The translations under genes were made by a program, and so were the position numbers. A stretch of DNA of 22,969 bases from JAUVXJ01 sp034430275 (lineage in GTDB: Bacteria; Chloroflexota; Anaerolineae; UBA7937; B3-Chlor): positions 1-22,969 of the forward strand of contig DAOUEW010000142.1 in NCBI GenBank assembly GCA_034430275.1. The letters run 5' to 3'. Within the stretch, counting starts at the first letter, position 1; the number at the start of each line of letters is the position of its first letter. This document shows positions 1-6,494 of this stretch, one piece after another. The notes beneath the pieces were generated by a model, which saw only the letters and a list, made by a program, of their open reading frames with translations, did not search any database and was not told the origin of the DNA.

Positions 1-65
1 GACCTCCCTGGTTATCATCCGCGCCGGCGTGTCTTTCGCCTCCCACCGCGGAGAGTAATGATACG

Positions 66-866
66 CTACGTGCCCAATACGAGCGTGACATAGTAATACA
101 CGATGACCACCACGAAAAGCAGACTATCCACGCGGTCCAGTATCCCACCGTGTCCGGGCACCAATCCCCCTGAGTCCTTGACCCCCATCTGCCGTTTGAT
201 CATCGATTCCACAAGGTCACCACAGATGGCAGCCAGTGATGCAGCTATCCCGAGCGCCAGCGCCTGAGGAACAGACAAGCCCAACGCAAGTCCCCCAGCC
301 AGCACCACCAGCGTCGCTCCCGCCCAGCCCGCTAGTGCACCCTCCCAGGTCTTGTGCGGGCTCACGCTGGCGAAGAAGCTACGTTTTCCCCACACCCTGC
401 CGATCAGATAGGCAAAGCTATCACAACTCCAGGTCGCTGCCAGCGCCAAGAGCATCCAAGCCATGCCTTCGGGCAGGCCTCTCAGCATCACGAAGTGAGC
501 GGACAGCCAACCCACGTACAACCCGCCGGCCAGAGTCAATGCCCAATCCACGAAGGGCTGACCGCTCTTGGCTGTCCGGGTCAACTGCCAGGAGAGCGAA
601 GCGACAAAGATGAGGCCCAGGACGCCAAGGAGAGTTTCTGAGGCAAGATACACGGTCCCAAGCACCAAGAACGCCGTCAGTCCCAGTTGCAGCACGTGGA
701 GGGACCGGTATCCAGCATGAGCGATCATCCGTTGGTACTCGCACCCGGCCAAGATAGCCACCGCAAGCACTGCTACCAGGAACGGGACCCCACCGAGGAA
801 TACCGCAAGAAGGCTGACGAGCCCGTATACGAGACCACTTGCTGTGCGTCGGTGGAGAACGGACAA
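66..866 (-). CDS. cdsA: Phosphatidate cytidylyltransferase (CDP-diglyceride synthase)
   Basis: Integral membrane enzyme that makes CDP-diacylglycerol from phosphatidate and CTP, the entry point to phospholipid headgroup synthesis. The 266-residue protein is almost entirely hydrophobic segments (about seven or eight predicted membrane spans) and carries the family signature near the C-terminus: an SMIKR...VKDSGG stretch followed by PGHGGILDRVDS, with the metal-binding Asp residues. Length is normal for the family. It starts with TTG at 866, one base after the uppS stop codon, with AAGGTG inside the end of uppS as ribosome binding site, so the two are probably translationally coupled. It is the last gene of the rpsB-tsf-pyrH-frr-uppS-cdsA block seen here; dxr and an RseP-type protease commonly follow in this order but would lie outside the window. 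Identification is secure; the TTG start is the best available. Confidence 0.96.
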   Translation of the reverse strand: MSVLHRRTASGLVYGLVSLLAVFLGGVPFLVAVLAVAILAGCEYQRMIAHAGYRSLHVLQLGLTAFLVLGTVYLASETLLGVLGLIFVASLSWQLTRTAKSGQPFVDWALTLAGGLYVGWLSAHFVMLRGLPEGMAWMLLALAATWSCDSFAYLIGRVWGKRSFFASVSPHKTWEGALAGWAGATLVVLAGGLALGLSVPQALALGIAASLAAICGDLVESMIKRQMGVKDSGGLVPGHGGILDRVDSLLFVVVIVYYYVTLVLGT

Positions 867-867
867 T

Positions 868-1581
868 CTACACCTTCAGCCTGCCAAAGCGCCTATCCCG
901 CTGAGCGTAGGCGTCCAACGCCTTGGCGAGTTCCTCCTTGTCGAAGTCCGGCCAGTACGTGGGCGTGGAGTAGTACTCGGCGTAGGCGGACTGCCAGATG
1001 AGAAAGTTGCTCAGCCTCATCTCCCCGCCAGTGCGAATGATCAGATCCGGATCTGGCAAGCCAGCGGTGTAGAGATACTTGCCGAAAAGCTCTTCGTCCA
1101 CACTGCCGGGATCTACGCCGTCCTCCAGGAGCCTTCTCGCCCCCCGTACTATCTCAGCGCGGCCGCCGTAGTTGAAGGCCACGTTGAGAGTGAGCCCTTC
1201 GTTGTCTTTTGTCAACTCGATGGCGTCGAGCACGGCCTTTCGAAGCTTGTCGGATAGCCCATCCAGCTCACCGACGTGACGCAGTCTGACACCTTCCCGG
1301 TGCAGATTCTCTACCTCCTTCTCCATGACCCTTTCCAGGATCCCCATCAATCCTTTGACTTCGTCGAGCGGGCGCTGCCAGTTCTCGGTGGAGAAAGCGT
1401 AGATGGTGACGATCTTGATCCCATACTCACCGCAGGCCTCCAAGACCCGCCGGATATTGTCAGTGCCAGCGCGATGGCCCTCCAAGCGCGGCAAACCATG
1501 CTCCTGGGCCCATCGGCCGTTTCCGTCCATGATGATGCCTATGTGATAGGGTATCGATGACAGCGAATCGCCGGGATCCAT
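868..1581 (-). CDS. uppS: Isoprenyl transferase (undecaprenyl diphosphate synthase)
   Basis: Cis-prenyltransferase that adds isopentenyl diphosphate units to farnesyl diphosphate, yielding the C55 lipid carrier for peptidoglycan and other envelope glycans; acts at the cytoplasmic face of the membrane. The 237-residue product shows the family hallmark HIGIIMDGNGRWA near residue 13-25 with the catalytic Asp19, the TIYAFSTENW motif, and the RTGGEMRLSNFLIWQSAYAE segment that binds the diphosphate. Length is typical. The ATG start is 8 bases downstream of the frr stop, preceded by GGGTGAG, so it belongs to the same transcript. The next gene, cdsA, begins one base after its stop. Chain length of the product (C55 or other) cannot be read from sequence. 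Confidence 0.97.
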   Translation of the reverse strand: MDPGDSLSSIPYHIGIIMDGNGRWAQEHGLPRLEGHRAGTDNIRRVLEACGEYGIKIVTIYAFSTENWQRPLDEVKGLMGILERVMEKEVENLHREGVRLRHVGELDGLSDKLRKAVLDAIELTKDNEGLTLNVAFNYGGRAEIVRGARRLLEDGVDPGSVDEELFGKYLYTAGLPDPDLIIRTGGEMRLSNFLIWQSAYAEYYSTPTYWPDFDKEELAKALDAYAQRDRRFGRLKV

Positions 1582-1589
1582 TTCTCACC

Positions 1590-2147
1590 CTATACTTCCA
1601 TGATCTGCTTTTCCTTAGCCGCTCCGAGTTCGTCTGTCTCTTCCACGTACTGGTCGGTCAGTTCCTGCATTCTGTCCTTGCCACGGTAGTAGTCATCCTC
1701 GGAGATCAGTTTCTCTTTCTCGAGATCTCGCAGATCTTGTAGCCCATCGCGCCTACAGTTGCGCACGGCCACTCTCGCCTCTTCGACCCTTTTCTGCACC
1801 ATCTTCACCAACTCGAGGCGACGCTCCTCCGTCAGCCGCGGAATGGACAGACGGACGACCTTTCCGTCATTGGCGGGGGTCAAGCCCAGTTCAGACTTGA
1901 GAATGGCCTTCTCGATCTGAGGCAGCGACGACGGATCGAAAGGGCGAATGACCAGGAGCCGTGGTTCAGGAACCGAAATGGTGGACAACTGATTGAGCGG
2001 AACGTTTGTTCCATAGTATTCAACCTGAAGACGTTCGACGAGCGCCGGTGATGCCCTTCCAGTCCTGATATTGACGAGATCGTTCTCCAGAGCCTCGACG
2101 CTCTTCTTCATCCGATCCGCCGTTTCCTTCAACACGTCTTCAATCAT
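1590..2147 (-). CDS. frr: Ribosome recycling factor
   Basis: With EF-G it splits the post-termination ribosome so the subunits can be reused. The 185-residue length is exactly that of the family. Visible landmarks are the N-terminal helix (MIEDVLKETADRMKKSVEAL), the NIRTGRASPALVERL motif of the three-helix bundle, the domain II stretch ending in IRPFDPSS, and the LTEERR-LVK segment followed by the long charged C-terminal helix. The ATG at 2147 has a strong GGTGGAGG ribosome binding site. It lies 31 bases after pyrH and 8 bases before uppS, in the usual order. Nothing unusual is seen. Confidence 0.97.
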   Translation of the reverse strand: MIEDVLKETADRMKKSVEALENDLVNIRTGRASPALVERLQVEYYGTNVPLNQLSTISVPEPRLLVIRPFDPSSLPQIEKAILKSELGLTPANDGKVVRLSIPRLTEERRLELVKMVQKRVEEARVAVRNCRRDGLQDLRDLEKEKLISEDDYYRGKDRMQELTDQYVEETDELGAAKEKQIMEV

Positions 2148-2178
2148 ACGGGTCCTCCACCCTCGCAGTCAATGATTC

Positions 2179-2904
2179 TCAGCCAGCGGACACCAAGGTG
2201 CCAAGGTTCTCTCCCCGAACGACCCTTACGAGAGTGTCCGGCAACCAGAGATTGATGACGATAATGGGCAGGTTGTTGTCCATACATAGGGAGATAGCCG
2301 TGGCATCCATCACCCCCACTCTAAACTCCAGCGCCTCCAGATACGTGAGCCGCTCCAGCTTCCTTGCCTCAGCGTGCAAGTGCGGGTCGGCGTCGTACAC
2401 GGCGTCGACCTTGGTGGCCTTGATTAGCACCTCGGCGTCGACTTCCATCGCTCTCAGCGCCGCAGCCGTGTCGGTGGTGAAATAGGGGTTTCCGGTGCCA
2501 GCGCCCATGATCACTACCCGACCCTTCTCCAGGTGCCGGATAGCTCGTAGCCTGATGTATGGCTCGGCCACAGCGCGCATCTCGATGGCCGTCTGAACCC
2601 GCGTAGTGACTCCCATGTTCTCGAGGGCATCGTGCAGCGCGAGGGAGTTCATCACCGTGGCCAACATGCCCATGTGATCGGCCGTGGACCTGTCCATGCC
2701 CTCGGCTATGCCATTCCGGCCACGCCAGATGTTCCCGGCGCCGATCACGACGGCCATCTGCACGCCGCAATCCCTCACGGTCCGGATTACCGACGCGACG
2801 TCTCTCAGGCTCTGGGCATCTATGCCATAGCCATCTGGACCGGCGAGCGATTCGCCCCCTAGCTTGAGTAGTATCCTCTTATACTTCGGTTTGCTCTCGC
2901 TCAC
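2179..2904 (-). CDS. pyrH: UMP kinase (uridylate kinase)
   Basis: Bacterial-type hexameric UMP kinase of the amino-acid-kinase fold, converting UMP and ATP to UDP in pyrimidine nucleotide synthesis. The 241-residue sequence shows KRILLKLGGESLAG at residues 9-22, the VVIGAGNIWRG glycine loop, the DHMGMLATVMNSLAL UMP-binding helix, and GTGNPYFTTDTAAALRA, all diagnostic of PyrH. The first possible start is GTG at 2904; there is no nearby ATG and the ribosome binding site is weak (GAGAA). It is separated from tsf by about 108 bases, longer than the other gaps in the block, with no T-rich terminator seen there. Metabolic regulation by GTP or UTP is known in other species but not visible here. Confidence 0.96.
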   Translation of the reverse strand: MSESKPKYKRILLKLGGESLAGPDGYGIDAQSLRDVASVIRTVRDCGVQMAVVIGAGNIWRGRNGIAEGMDRSTADHMGMLATVMNSLALHDALENMGVTTRVQTAIEMRAVAEPYIRLRAIRHLEKGRVVIMGAGTGNPYFTTDTAAALRAMEVDAEVLIKATKVDAVYDADPHLHAEARKLERLTYLEALEFRVGVMDATAISLCMDNNLPIIVINLWLPDTLVRVVRGENLGTLVSAG

Positions 2905-3012
2905 GGGTTCTCTACGAGGGCCTATCCGTTGAGCCCGATATCCGCTTCCCGCACCCGCCCGAGCCTCAGTGTCAGGTGGGCGAAGAAAGACTGCTGATCA
3001 CGTGTTGGGCGG

Positions 3013-3606
3013 TTACTCTGCACCCAGCTCGAATCGTACGAATCGCCGCACCTTGATGTTCTCACCCAGCTTGGCGATCTTGCTCGTGATCAATTCTCGG
3101 ACGGTCATCTCTTCGTCCTTGATGAAAGGCTGCTCGAGGAGGCAGACTTCCTGGTAGTACTTCCTCAGCTTGCCGTCCACGATCTTCTGCACGATCTCTT
3201 CCGGCTTGCCGTCGCCTATCTCTTCGAGGTGTCGCTCCCTCTCCCGCTCTAGGACGTCCTGAGGAATGTCCTCCGGCGTCACGTACTTGGCGCCAGCTCC
3301 TGCCACCTGCATGGCTACGTCGTGTGCCAGTTCCTGGAAGTCTTCCGTCCGGGCCACGAAATCGGTCTCGCAGTTCAACTCCACCAACACGCCGAGCTTC
3401 CCCCCGGCGTGGACATAGGCCTCTACGAGTCCCTCGTTGGCCTCACGCTCCGCCTTCTTGGCGGCGACCGCCAAACCCCTCTTCTTCAGCAGCTTTGCTG
3501 CTTCGTCGAAGTCTCCATTCACTTCTGCCAAAGCGTTCCTGCAATCGAGAACCCCGGCTCCCGTGCGCTCCCGGAGACTCTTCACCATGTCAACAGTGAT
3601 AGCCAT
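3013..3606 (-). CDS. tsf: Translation elongation factor Ts (short form)
   Basis: Guanine-nucleotide exchange factor for EF-Tu. The 197-residue protein begins with the UBA-like domain containing VKSLRERTGAGVLDCRNAL and continues with LKKRGLAVAAKKAEREANEG and the ELNCETDFVART core motif that contacts EF-Tu. It is the short form (about 200 residues, as in Thermus) and lacks the second core subdomain and dimerisation module seen in the roughly 280-residue E. coli protein. The ATG at 3606 follows the rpsB stop codon directly, with GAGGGAG inside the end of rpsB as ribosome binding site, so translational coupling is likely. The ending KVRRFVRFELGAE is the usual one for short EF-Ts. Confidence 0.97.
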   Translation of the reverse strand: MAITVDMVKSLRERTGAGVLDCRNALAEVNGDFDEAAKLLKKRGLAVAAKKAEREANEGLVEAYVHAGGKLGVLVELNCETDFVARTEDFQELAHDVAMQVAGAGAKYVTPEDIPQDVLERERERHLEEIGDGKPEEIVQKIVDGKLRKYYQEVCLLEQPFIKDEEMTVRELITSKIAKLGENIKVRRFVRFELGAE

Positions 3607-4578
3607 CTATGCTCCCTCGCCTGTCTGTCCGCTATTCTCAACACCAGCGACAGATTTCGTTTCATTGTCGTCCGATACCGGCGCAGACCTGTCCAGGTTG
3701 TCAGCTCCAACGCTCTCCAGGTCCTCCGGCGTTGCCTCCGCCTCGCCCGTGGCTACCACAGGTTCCACGGGACCATCGCCTCCGGCTGCAAACTCGTCGG
3801 CAGCTACCGGCACCTCCGCTTCCTTCTCATCCTCTTCCCATTCCTCCGCCGGCTCCACCACGTCTTCCTCTTCTTCCTCGGCGAGGATGGCAGCTCTGAT
3901 CTGCTTGCCTTCGATGACGGCATCAGCGAGCTTGTTGGAGATCAGCTTGATGGACCGGATAGCATCATCGTTGGCAGGCACCACGTAGTCGATGGGCGTC
4001 GGATCGCAATTGGTGTCCACCATGGCGATGATCGGGATACCCAGCTTGTTCGCCTCCTTCACGGCGATCTGCTCCCGCCTGACGTCCGTGATGAAGACCA
4101 AGCTGGGCAGGCGATCCATGCCCTTGATGCCACCCAACCTGCGATGGAGCTTGGCCATCTGGCGTTCCAGACCCAGGACTTCCTTCTTGGTCAAACCCTC
4201 GAACTCGCCCCGCTCAAACCTCTGCTCCAGGTCGATCAGATAGTCAATACGCCGACGGATGGTGCGGAAGTTGGTGAGCGTGCCTCCAAGCCAGCGCTCG
4301 TTGACGCAGGGCATGCCGCACCTCAGCGCCGCCTCAGCGATGTTCTCCTGTGCTTGCTTCTTCGTTCCCACGAATAGCAGCATTCCACCTCTGCTGATGT
4401 CCTCAGTGATCAACTCGGTGACGGTCTGCAGCCTCTCTATTGTCTGCTGGATGTCGATGATGTGGATACCGTTTCTCTCGGTGAAGATATAGGAACGCAT
4501 CTTGGGATGCCATCGCTTGATGCGGTGCCCAAAGTGCACACCTGCCTCCAGCAGCTCCTTCATCTGTACTACTGCCAT
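3607..4578 (-). CDS. rpsB: 30S ribosomal protein S2 with acidic C-terminal extension
   Basis: Structural protein of the small ribosomal subunit. The start chosen is the ATG at 4578 (MAVVQMKELLEAGVHFGHR), which has AAGGAG eight bases upstream; an open frame extends 40 codons further but is not S2-like. The conserved core runs to about residue 232, with HWHP-type KRWHPKMRSYIF, NERWLGGTLTNF and VPANDDAIRSI motifs all present. It is followed by about 90 extra residues (234-323) rich in Glu, Asp, Ala and Pro, for example AEEEEEDVVEPAEEWEEDEK. Typical S2 is near 240 residues, so this is a lineage-specific acidic tail. First gene of its transcript, reading from the promoter at 4699-4727. Confidence 0.97.
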   Translation of the reverse strand: MAVVQMKELLEAGVHFGHRIKRWHPKMRSYIFTERNGIHIIDIQQTIERLQTVTELITEDISRGGMLLFVGTKKQAQENIAEAALRCGMPCVNERWLGGTLTNFRTIRRRIDYLIDLEQRFERGEFEGLTKKEVLGLERQMAKLHRRLGGIKGMDRLPSLVFITDVRREQIAVKEANKLGIPIIAMVDTNCDPTPIDYVVPANDDAIRSIKLISNKLADAVIEGKQIRAAILAEEEEEDVVEPAEEWEEDEKEAEVPVAADEFAAGGDGPVEPVVATGEAEATPEDLESVGADNLDRSAPVSDDNETKSVAGVENSGQTGEGA

Positions 4579-4698
4579 TCTCGTGCTCCTTCTCTTGTTT
4601 TGGACTTCCGCCCTCTTCATCCCCAGCGGGAACCCGGCCGTCGACACCGGGCAACCCCCACTCGGTCGGAGGGCGTGCGTTCTCCGTATATCCATCAT

Positions 4699-4727
4699 AT
4701 CATATCACATAGGCAAGCGTCACGCAA
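4699..4727 (-). promoter_or_regulatory. Sigma-70-type promoter for the rpsB-tsf-pyrH block
   Basis: On the minus strand, TTGCGT (4727-4722) is followed after exactly 17 bases by TATGAT (4704-4699), which is preceded by TGA and so forms an extended -10. A second TATGAT overlaps at 4699-4694 because the sequence is a short TGATA repeat. Transcription would begin near 4692 and leave a leader of about 115 bases before the rpsB ATG. The leader can form a GC-rich hairpin with CCCGG and CCGGG arms (around 4630-4650), a possible site for S2 feedback control; that last point is speculation. Confidence 0.7.
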
Positions 4728-4788
4728 ACCCAACGTGGACCGGCTTGCGCCCTTTCGTCAATCATTGATGCTGTGGCGCCGCCCAGCC

Positions 4789-4817
4789 TTGAGGTTGCCC
4801 TGAGCCTATGGTATACT
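4789..4817 (+). promoter_or_regulatory. Sigma-70-type promoter for the Trm112-like gene
   Basis: TTGAGG (4789-4794), a 17-base spacer, and TATACT (4812-4817) preceded by TGG, giving an extended -10. Transcription should start near 4824, about 36 bases before the ATG at 4860, and the leader contains the GGAG-rich ribosome binding site. It is divergent from the rpsB promoter about 60 bases away. Confidence 0.7.
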
Positions 4818-4859
4818 AGGGCCAATCACCACCTGGAGGCGCGGAGAGGAGACACTGCC

Positions 4860-5060
4860 ATGATCAGTGAGGATTTGCTGGCCATTCTGGCCTGTCCTGC
4901 CTGCAAGACCAAGGTAGAACTGGTGAAGGACACGTGGCTGGTATGCGCCAACAACGAATGCCGCCGCAAGTACCCCATACGCGACGGCATCCCCATCATG
5001 CTCATTGAAGAGGGGGACAAGTACGTAGACGTTGAGGTCGAGGATCTCGGCACACCATGA
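4860..5060 (+). CDS. Trm112/UPF0434-family zinc-ribbon protein
   Basis: Small 66-residue protein of the Trm112p-like (UPF0434/YcaR) family. It starts MISEDLLAILACPACK and carries four cysteines in two pairs, CPAC at residues 12-15 and C..NEC around residues 29-34, followed by the family-typical RKYPIRDGIPIMLIEE. Eukaryotic and archaeal Trm112 activates methyltransferases; the role of the bacterial proteins is not settled. The frame is open for 29 codons upstream, but the ATG at 4860 has a good GGAGAGGAG ribosome binding site and a promoter at 4789-4817, so the longer version is rejected. Length is normal. The next gene, 190 bases on, is also very small. Confidence 0.9.
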   Translation: MISEDLLAILACPACKTKVELVKDTWLVCANNECRRKYPIRDGIPIMLIEEGDKYVDVEVEDLGTP

Positions 5061-5134
5061 CCGTGCGACGTCCGAGGTACGGGGCGGAGACCAGCGATAG
5101 CGCCCACCGGACTTGATGGTCGGGGACACGATAG

Positions 5135-5152
5135 CCGCCTCCGCAGAGGCGG
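5135..5152 (+). other. GC-rich hairpin between two small genes
   Basis: CCGCCTC (5135-5141) and GAGGCGG (5146-5152) form a perfect 7-bp stem with a CGCA tetraloop. It lies in the 190-base gap after the Trm112-like gene. No run of T follows, so it is not a canonical rho-independent terminator; it may slow transcription or stabilise the upstream transcript end. Confidence 0.45.
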
Positions 5153-5250
5153 TGGCCAGAGCGGCCACGTGGTCCCACTACCATCCGGCGTCTATCAGGT
5201 TCTCCAATGAAGAGTGATATGGTGGATTGAGCGAAAGGAGGTATCTGGCA

Positions 5251-5502
5251 ATGGCGGAGAAGGAGATCGGGAGGATCACCAACTACTTCTCGAAGATAGG
5301 AGTAGCTGTCATCGAACTGACCGCTCCCGTACGGTTGGGAGATGAGATCCACATCGTAGGGGGAGAGCGCGATTTCAGCCAGACGGTGGACTCCATGCAG
5401 GTGGAGCACCAGGCGATTGAGGAGGGCCAGGCCGGTCAAGAGATCGCGATCAAGCTCGATGAGAAGGCTCGTCCAGGGGACATCGTCTACAAGGCAGAAT
5501 AG
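5251..5502 (+). CDS. EF-Tu domain II-like small protein
   Basis: An 83-residue protein consisting of a single beta-barrel module like domain II of translational GTPases (EF-Tu/IF2). The pattern IGRITNYFSKIGVAVIELTA, then VRLGDEIHIVGG and finally RPGDIVYK corresponds to the strands and turns of that barrel (for example xGxV..G.i..G..v.v). There is no GTPase domain, no Walker motif and no tRNA-binding domain III. Such stand-alone proteins are annotated as translation elongation factor-like in several bacterial and archaeal genomes, with no established function that I know of. The ATG at 5251 follows GAAAGGAGGT; a TTG eight codons earlier is rejected because it overlaps that ribosome binding site. 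It may bind RNA or a ribosomal partner, but this is only analogy. Confidence 0.8.
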   Translation: MAEKEIGRITNYFSKIGVAVIELTAPVRLGDEIHIVGGERDFSQTVDSMQVEHQAIEEGQAGQEIAIKLDEKARPGDIVYKAE

Positions 5503-5813
5503 GACACGTTGAGCACTAGCACGACCGCCTCCGGATAGCCCTCGAGATGACAGAGCGCCCTTCACGTTGGACTTCCGGGCCGGCGAAGGACCCGAACCAC
5601 GCATCGCGTTGAGGAGCGAGAAGACTTCGGCAGCGTTGCTCGCTACTACGCCAAGTACGGAGCTGTGACTTCACCGATGGCAACAGAGAGACGGATCGCT
5701 GAGGATGTACCCCGGAGGATGGGTGCGCCGCTGACCTGGCGGGCGGTCGGGATCAGTGCCAGAACGACCAGAGTGTCTCCTTATGCAGCAGCAATCGTGC
5801 CCACTCGTAGAAA

Positions 5814-5843
5814 GAGAGACGAGGTTCCGGCGCCCCGTCTCTC
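5814..5843 (+). other. Hairpin with 8-bp stem
   Basis: GAGAGACG (5814-5821) and CGTCTCTC (5836-5843) are perfect complements around a 14-base loop AGGTTCCGGCGCCC. A purine-rich Shine-Dalgarno-like sequence follows at once and no T-run is present, so this looks like part of an RNA leader rather than a terminator. Confidence 0.5.
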
Positions 5844-5846
5844 ACT

Positions 5847-5870
5847 TAAGGAGGAAACATAAGGAGGAAA
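5847..5870 (+). repeat. Tandem 11-bp repeat TAAGGAGGAAA with orphan Shine-Dalgarno cores
   Basis: TAAGGAGGAAA occurs at 5847-5857 and again at 5860-5870, two bases apart. Each copy contains a full AAGGAGG Shine-Dalgarno core, yet neither has ATG, GTG or TTG at a normal distance downstream. The 3' arm TTTCCTTA can pair with either copy: AGGAAAC (5852-5858) with GTTTCCT (5872-5878), or TAAGGA (5860-5865) with TCCTTA (5875-5880). The two hairpins exclude each other. Confidence 0.6.
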
Positions 5871-5901
5871 GGTTTCCTTAGTCTCATTCTAGCACGCCCG
5901 T

Positions 5902-5941
5902 GGCGACTTAGTCAATAGTACTCTATACCTACTAGGTCGCC
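5902..5941 (+). other. 40-bp imperfect palindrome upstream of the OsmC gene
   Basis: GGCGACTTAGT (5902-5912) pairs with ACTAGGTCGCC (5931-5941) over 11 positions with a single G-T wobble. Within the loop ATAG (5915-5918) pairs with CTAT (5923-5926) around TACT, so the hairpin has two stacked parts. It ends 50 bases before the OsmC start. It could be an RNA leader hairpin or a two-fold symmetric operator; no T-run supports a terminator. Confidence 0.55.
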
Positions 5942-5990
5942 CCATGTGGCATAAGCGTTGGGTACGCAGACCGGGGCAGTGGAGGAGATA

Positions 5991-6407
5991 GTGGCTCGAG
6001 CGACAGTCAAGTGGGTTGGAAAGGGAGAATTCGTCGGCACCGATAGCACCAGGCACAGCGTCGTGATGTCCACGCAGGATGAAGAGAACGCCACGGGCAT
6101 GAAGCCCTCCGAAGTGCTCCTCGTCGCCCTGGGTGGGTGCACGGGTGTGGACGTGGTCTCCATCCTCAAGAAGCGCCGGCAAGATGTGACTGGCCTTGAG
6201 ATTGAACTCACTGCCGAGCAGGACCCCAATCCTCCGTGGACGTTTCGCCGCATCAGCGCCCACTACACCCTGCGTGGCTCCAACCTCTCAGAGAGCGCGG
6301 TACAGCGAGCCATCCAACTCTCTGAGGAGAAGTACTGTTCCGTCGGCACCACTCTCTCCGGTGTGGCGGAGATGACCAGCATCTTCACGATCCTCGACGA
6401 TGAGTGA
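5991..6407 (+). CDS. OsmC/Ohr-family protein
   Basis: OsmC-family protein of 138 residues; family members are cytoplasmic thiol-dependent hydroperoxide reductases, though many branches have unknown substrates. The two redox cysteines are present: Cys50 in VALGGCTGVDVVSILK and Cys116 in EEKYCSVGTTLSG, the standard spacing. The GTG at 5991 is preferred to an in-frame TTG at 5958 because GGAGGAG lies just upstream and family alignments begin at ARATVKW. It is followed 87 bases later by the first CooC-type ATPase on the same strand. Its position beside oxygen-sensitive CODH maturation genes would suit a protective role, but that is inference; the gap and lack of coupling leave it uncertain whether they share a transcript. 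Confidence 0.9.
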   Translation: MARATVKWVGKGEFVGTDSTRHSVVMSTQDEENATGMKPSEVLLVALGGCTGVDVVSILKKRRQDVTGLEIELTAEQDPNPPWTFRRISAHYTLRGSNLSESAVQRAIQLSEEKYCSVGTTLSGVAEMTSIFTILDDE

Positions 6408-6494
6408 CGAGACAGCCTCCACCAACCCTCGGCATTCGCAGCAGTCGTGCCTTGGGAACATAAACCGAATCAATCAGCCAAACACGAGGGTACC

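Larger units (their letters stand above)
5503..5990. other. 488-bp intergenic region with several hairpins
   Basis: No convincing gene is visible here. A 65-codon open frame (5665-5862) lacks a good ribosome binding site and recognisable similarity. The segment does contain ordered structure near its right half: an 8-bp hairpin at 5814-5843, a tandem TAAGGAGGAAA repeat at 5847-5870 with two competing hairpins up to 5880, and a long imperfect palindrome at 5902-5941. These are listed separately. It lies between a translation-related small gene and the OsmC/CooC genes, and may be the leader of the latter. Confidence 0.6.

Noticed and set aside
3322..4377. 351-codon open frame on the plus strand
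   Set aside because: Lies antisense to tsf and rpsB, which are certain; a shadow of their codon bias.
5135..5152. Rho-independent terminator after the Trm112-like gene
   Set aside because: The stem is strong but no run of T follows on either strand.
5665..5862. 65-codon open frame in the intergenic region after the EF-Tu-like gene
   Set aside because: GTG start without ribosome binding site, no recognisable motif, composition rich in Arg, and it runs into the hairpin and repeat region; treated as non-coding.
5780..5880. T-box riboswitch
   Set aside because: The hairpin followed by purine-rich sequence looked suggestive, but the conserved TGGNACCGCG T-box core and a specifier-type stem I were not found, and no tRNA synthetase or amino acid gene follows.
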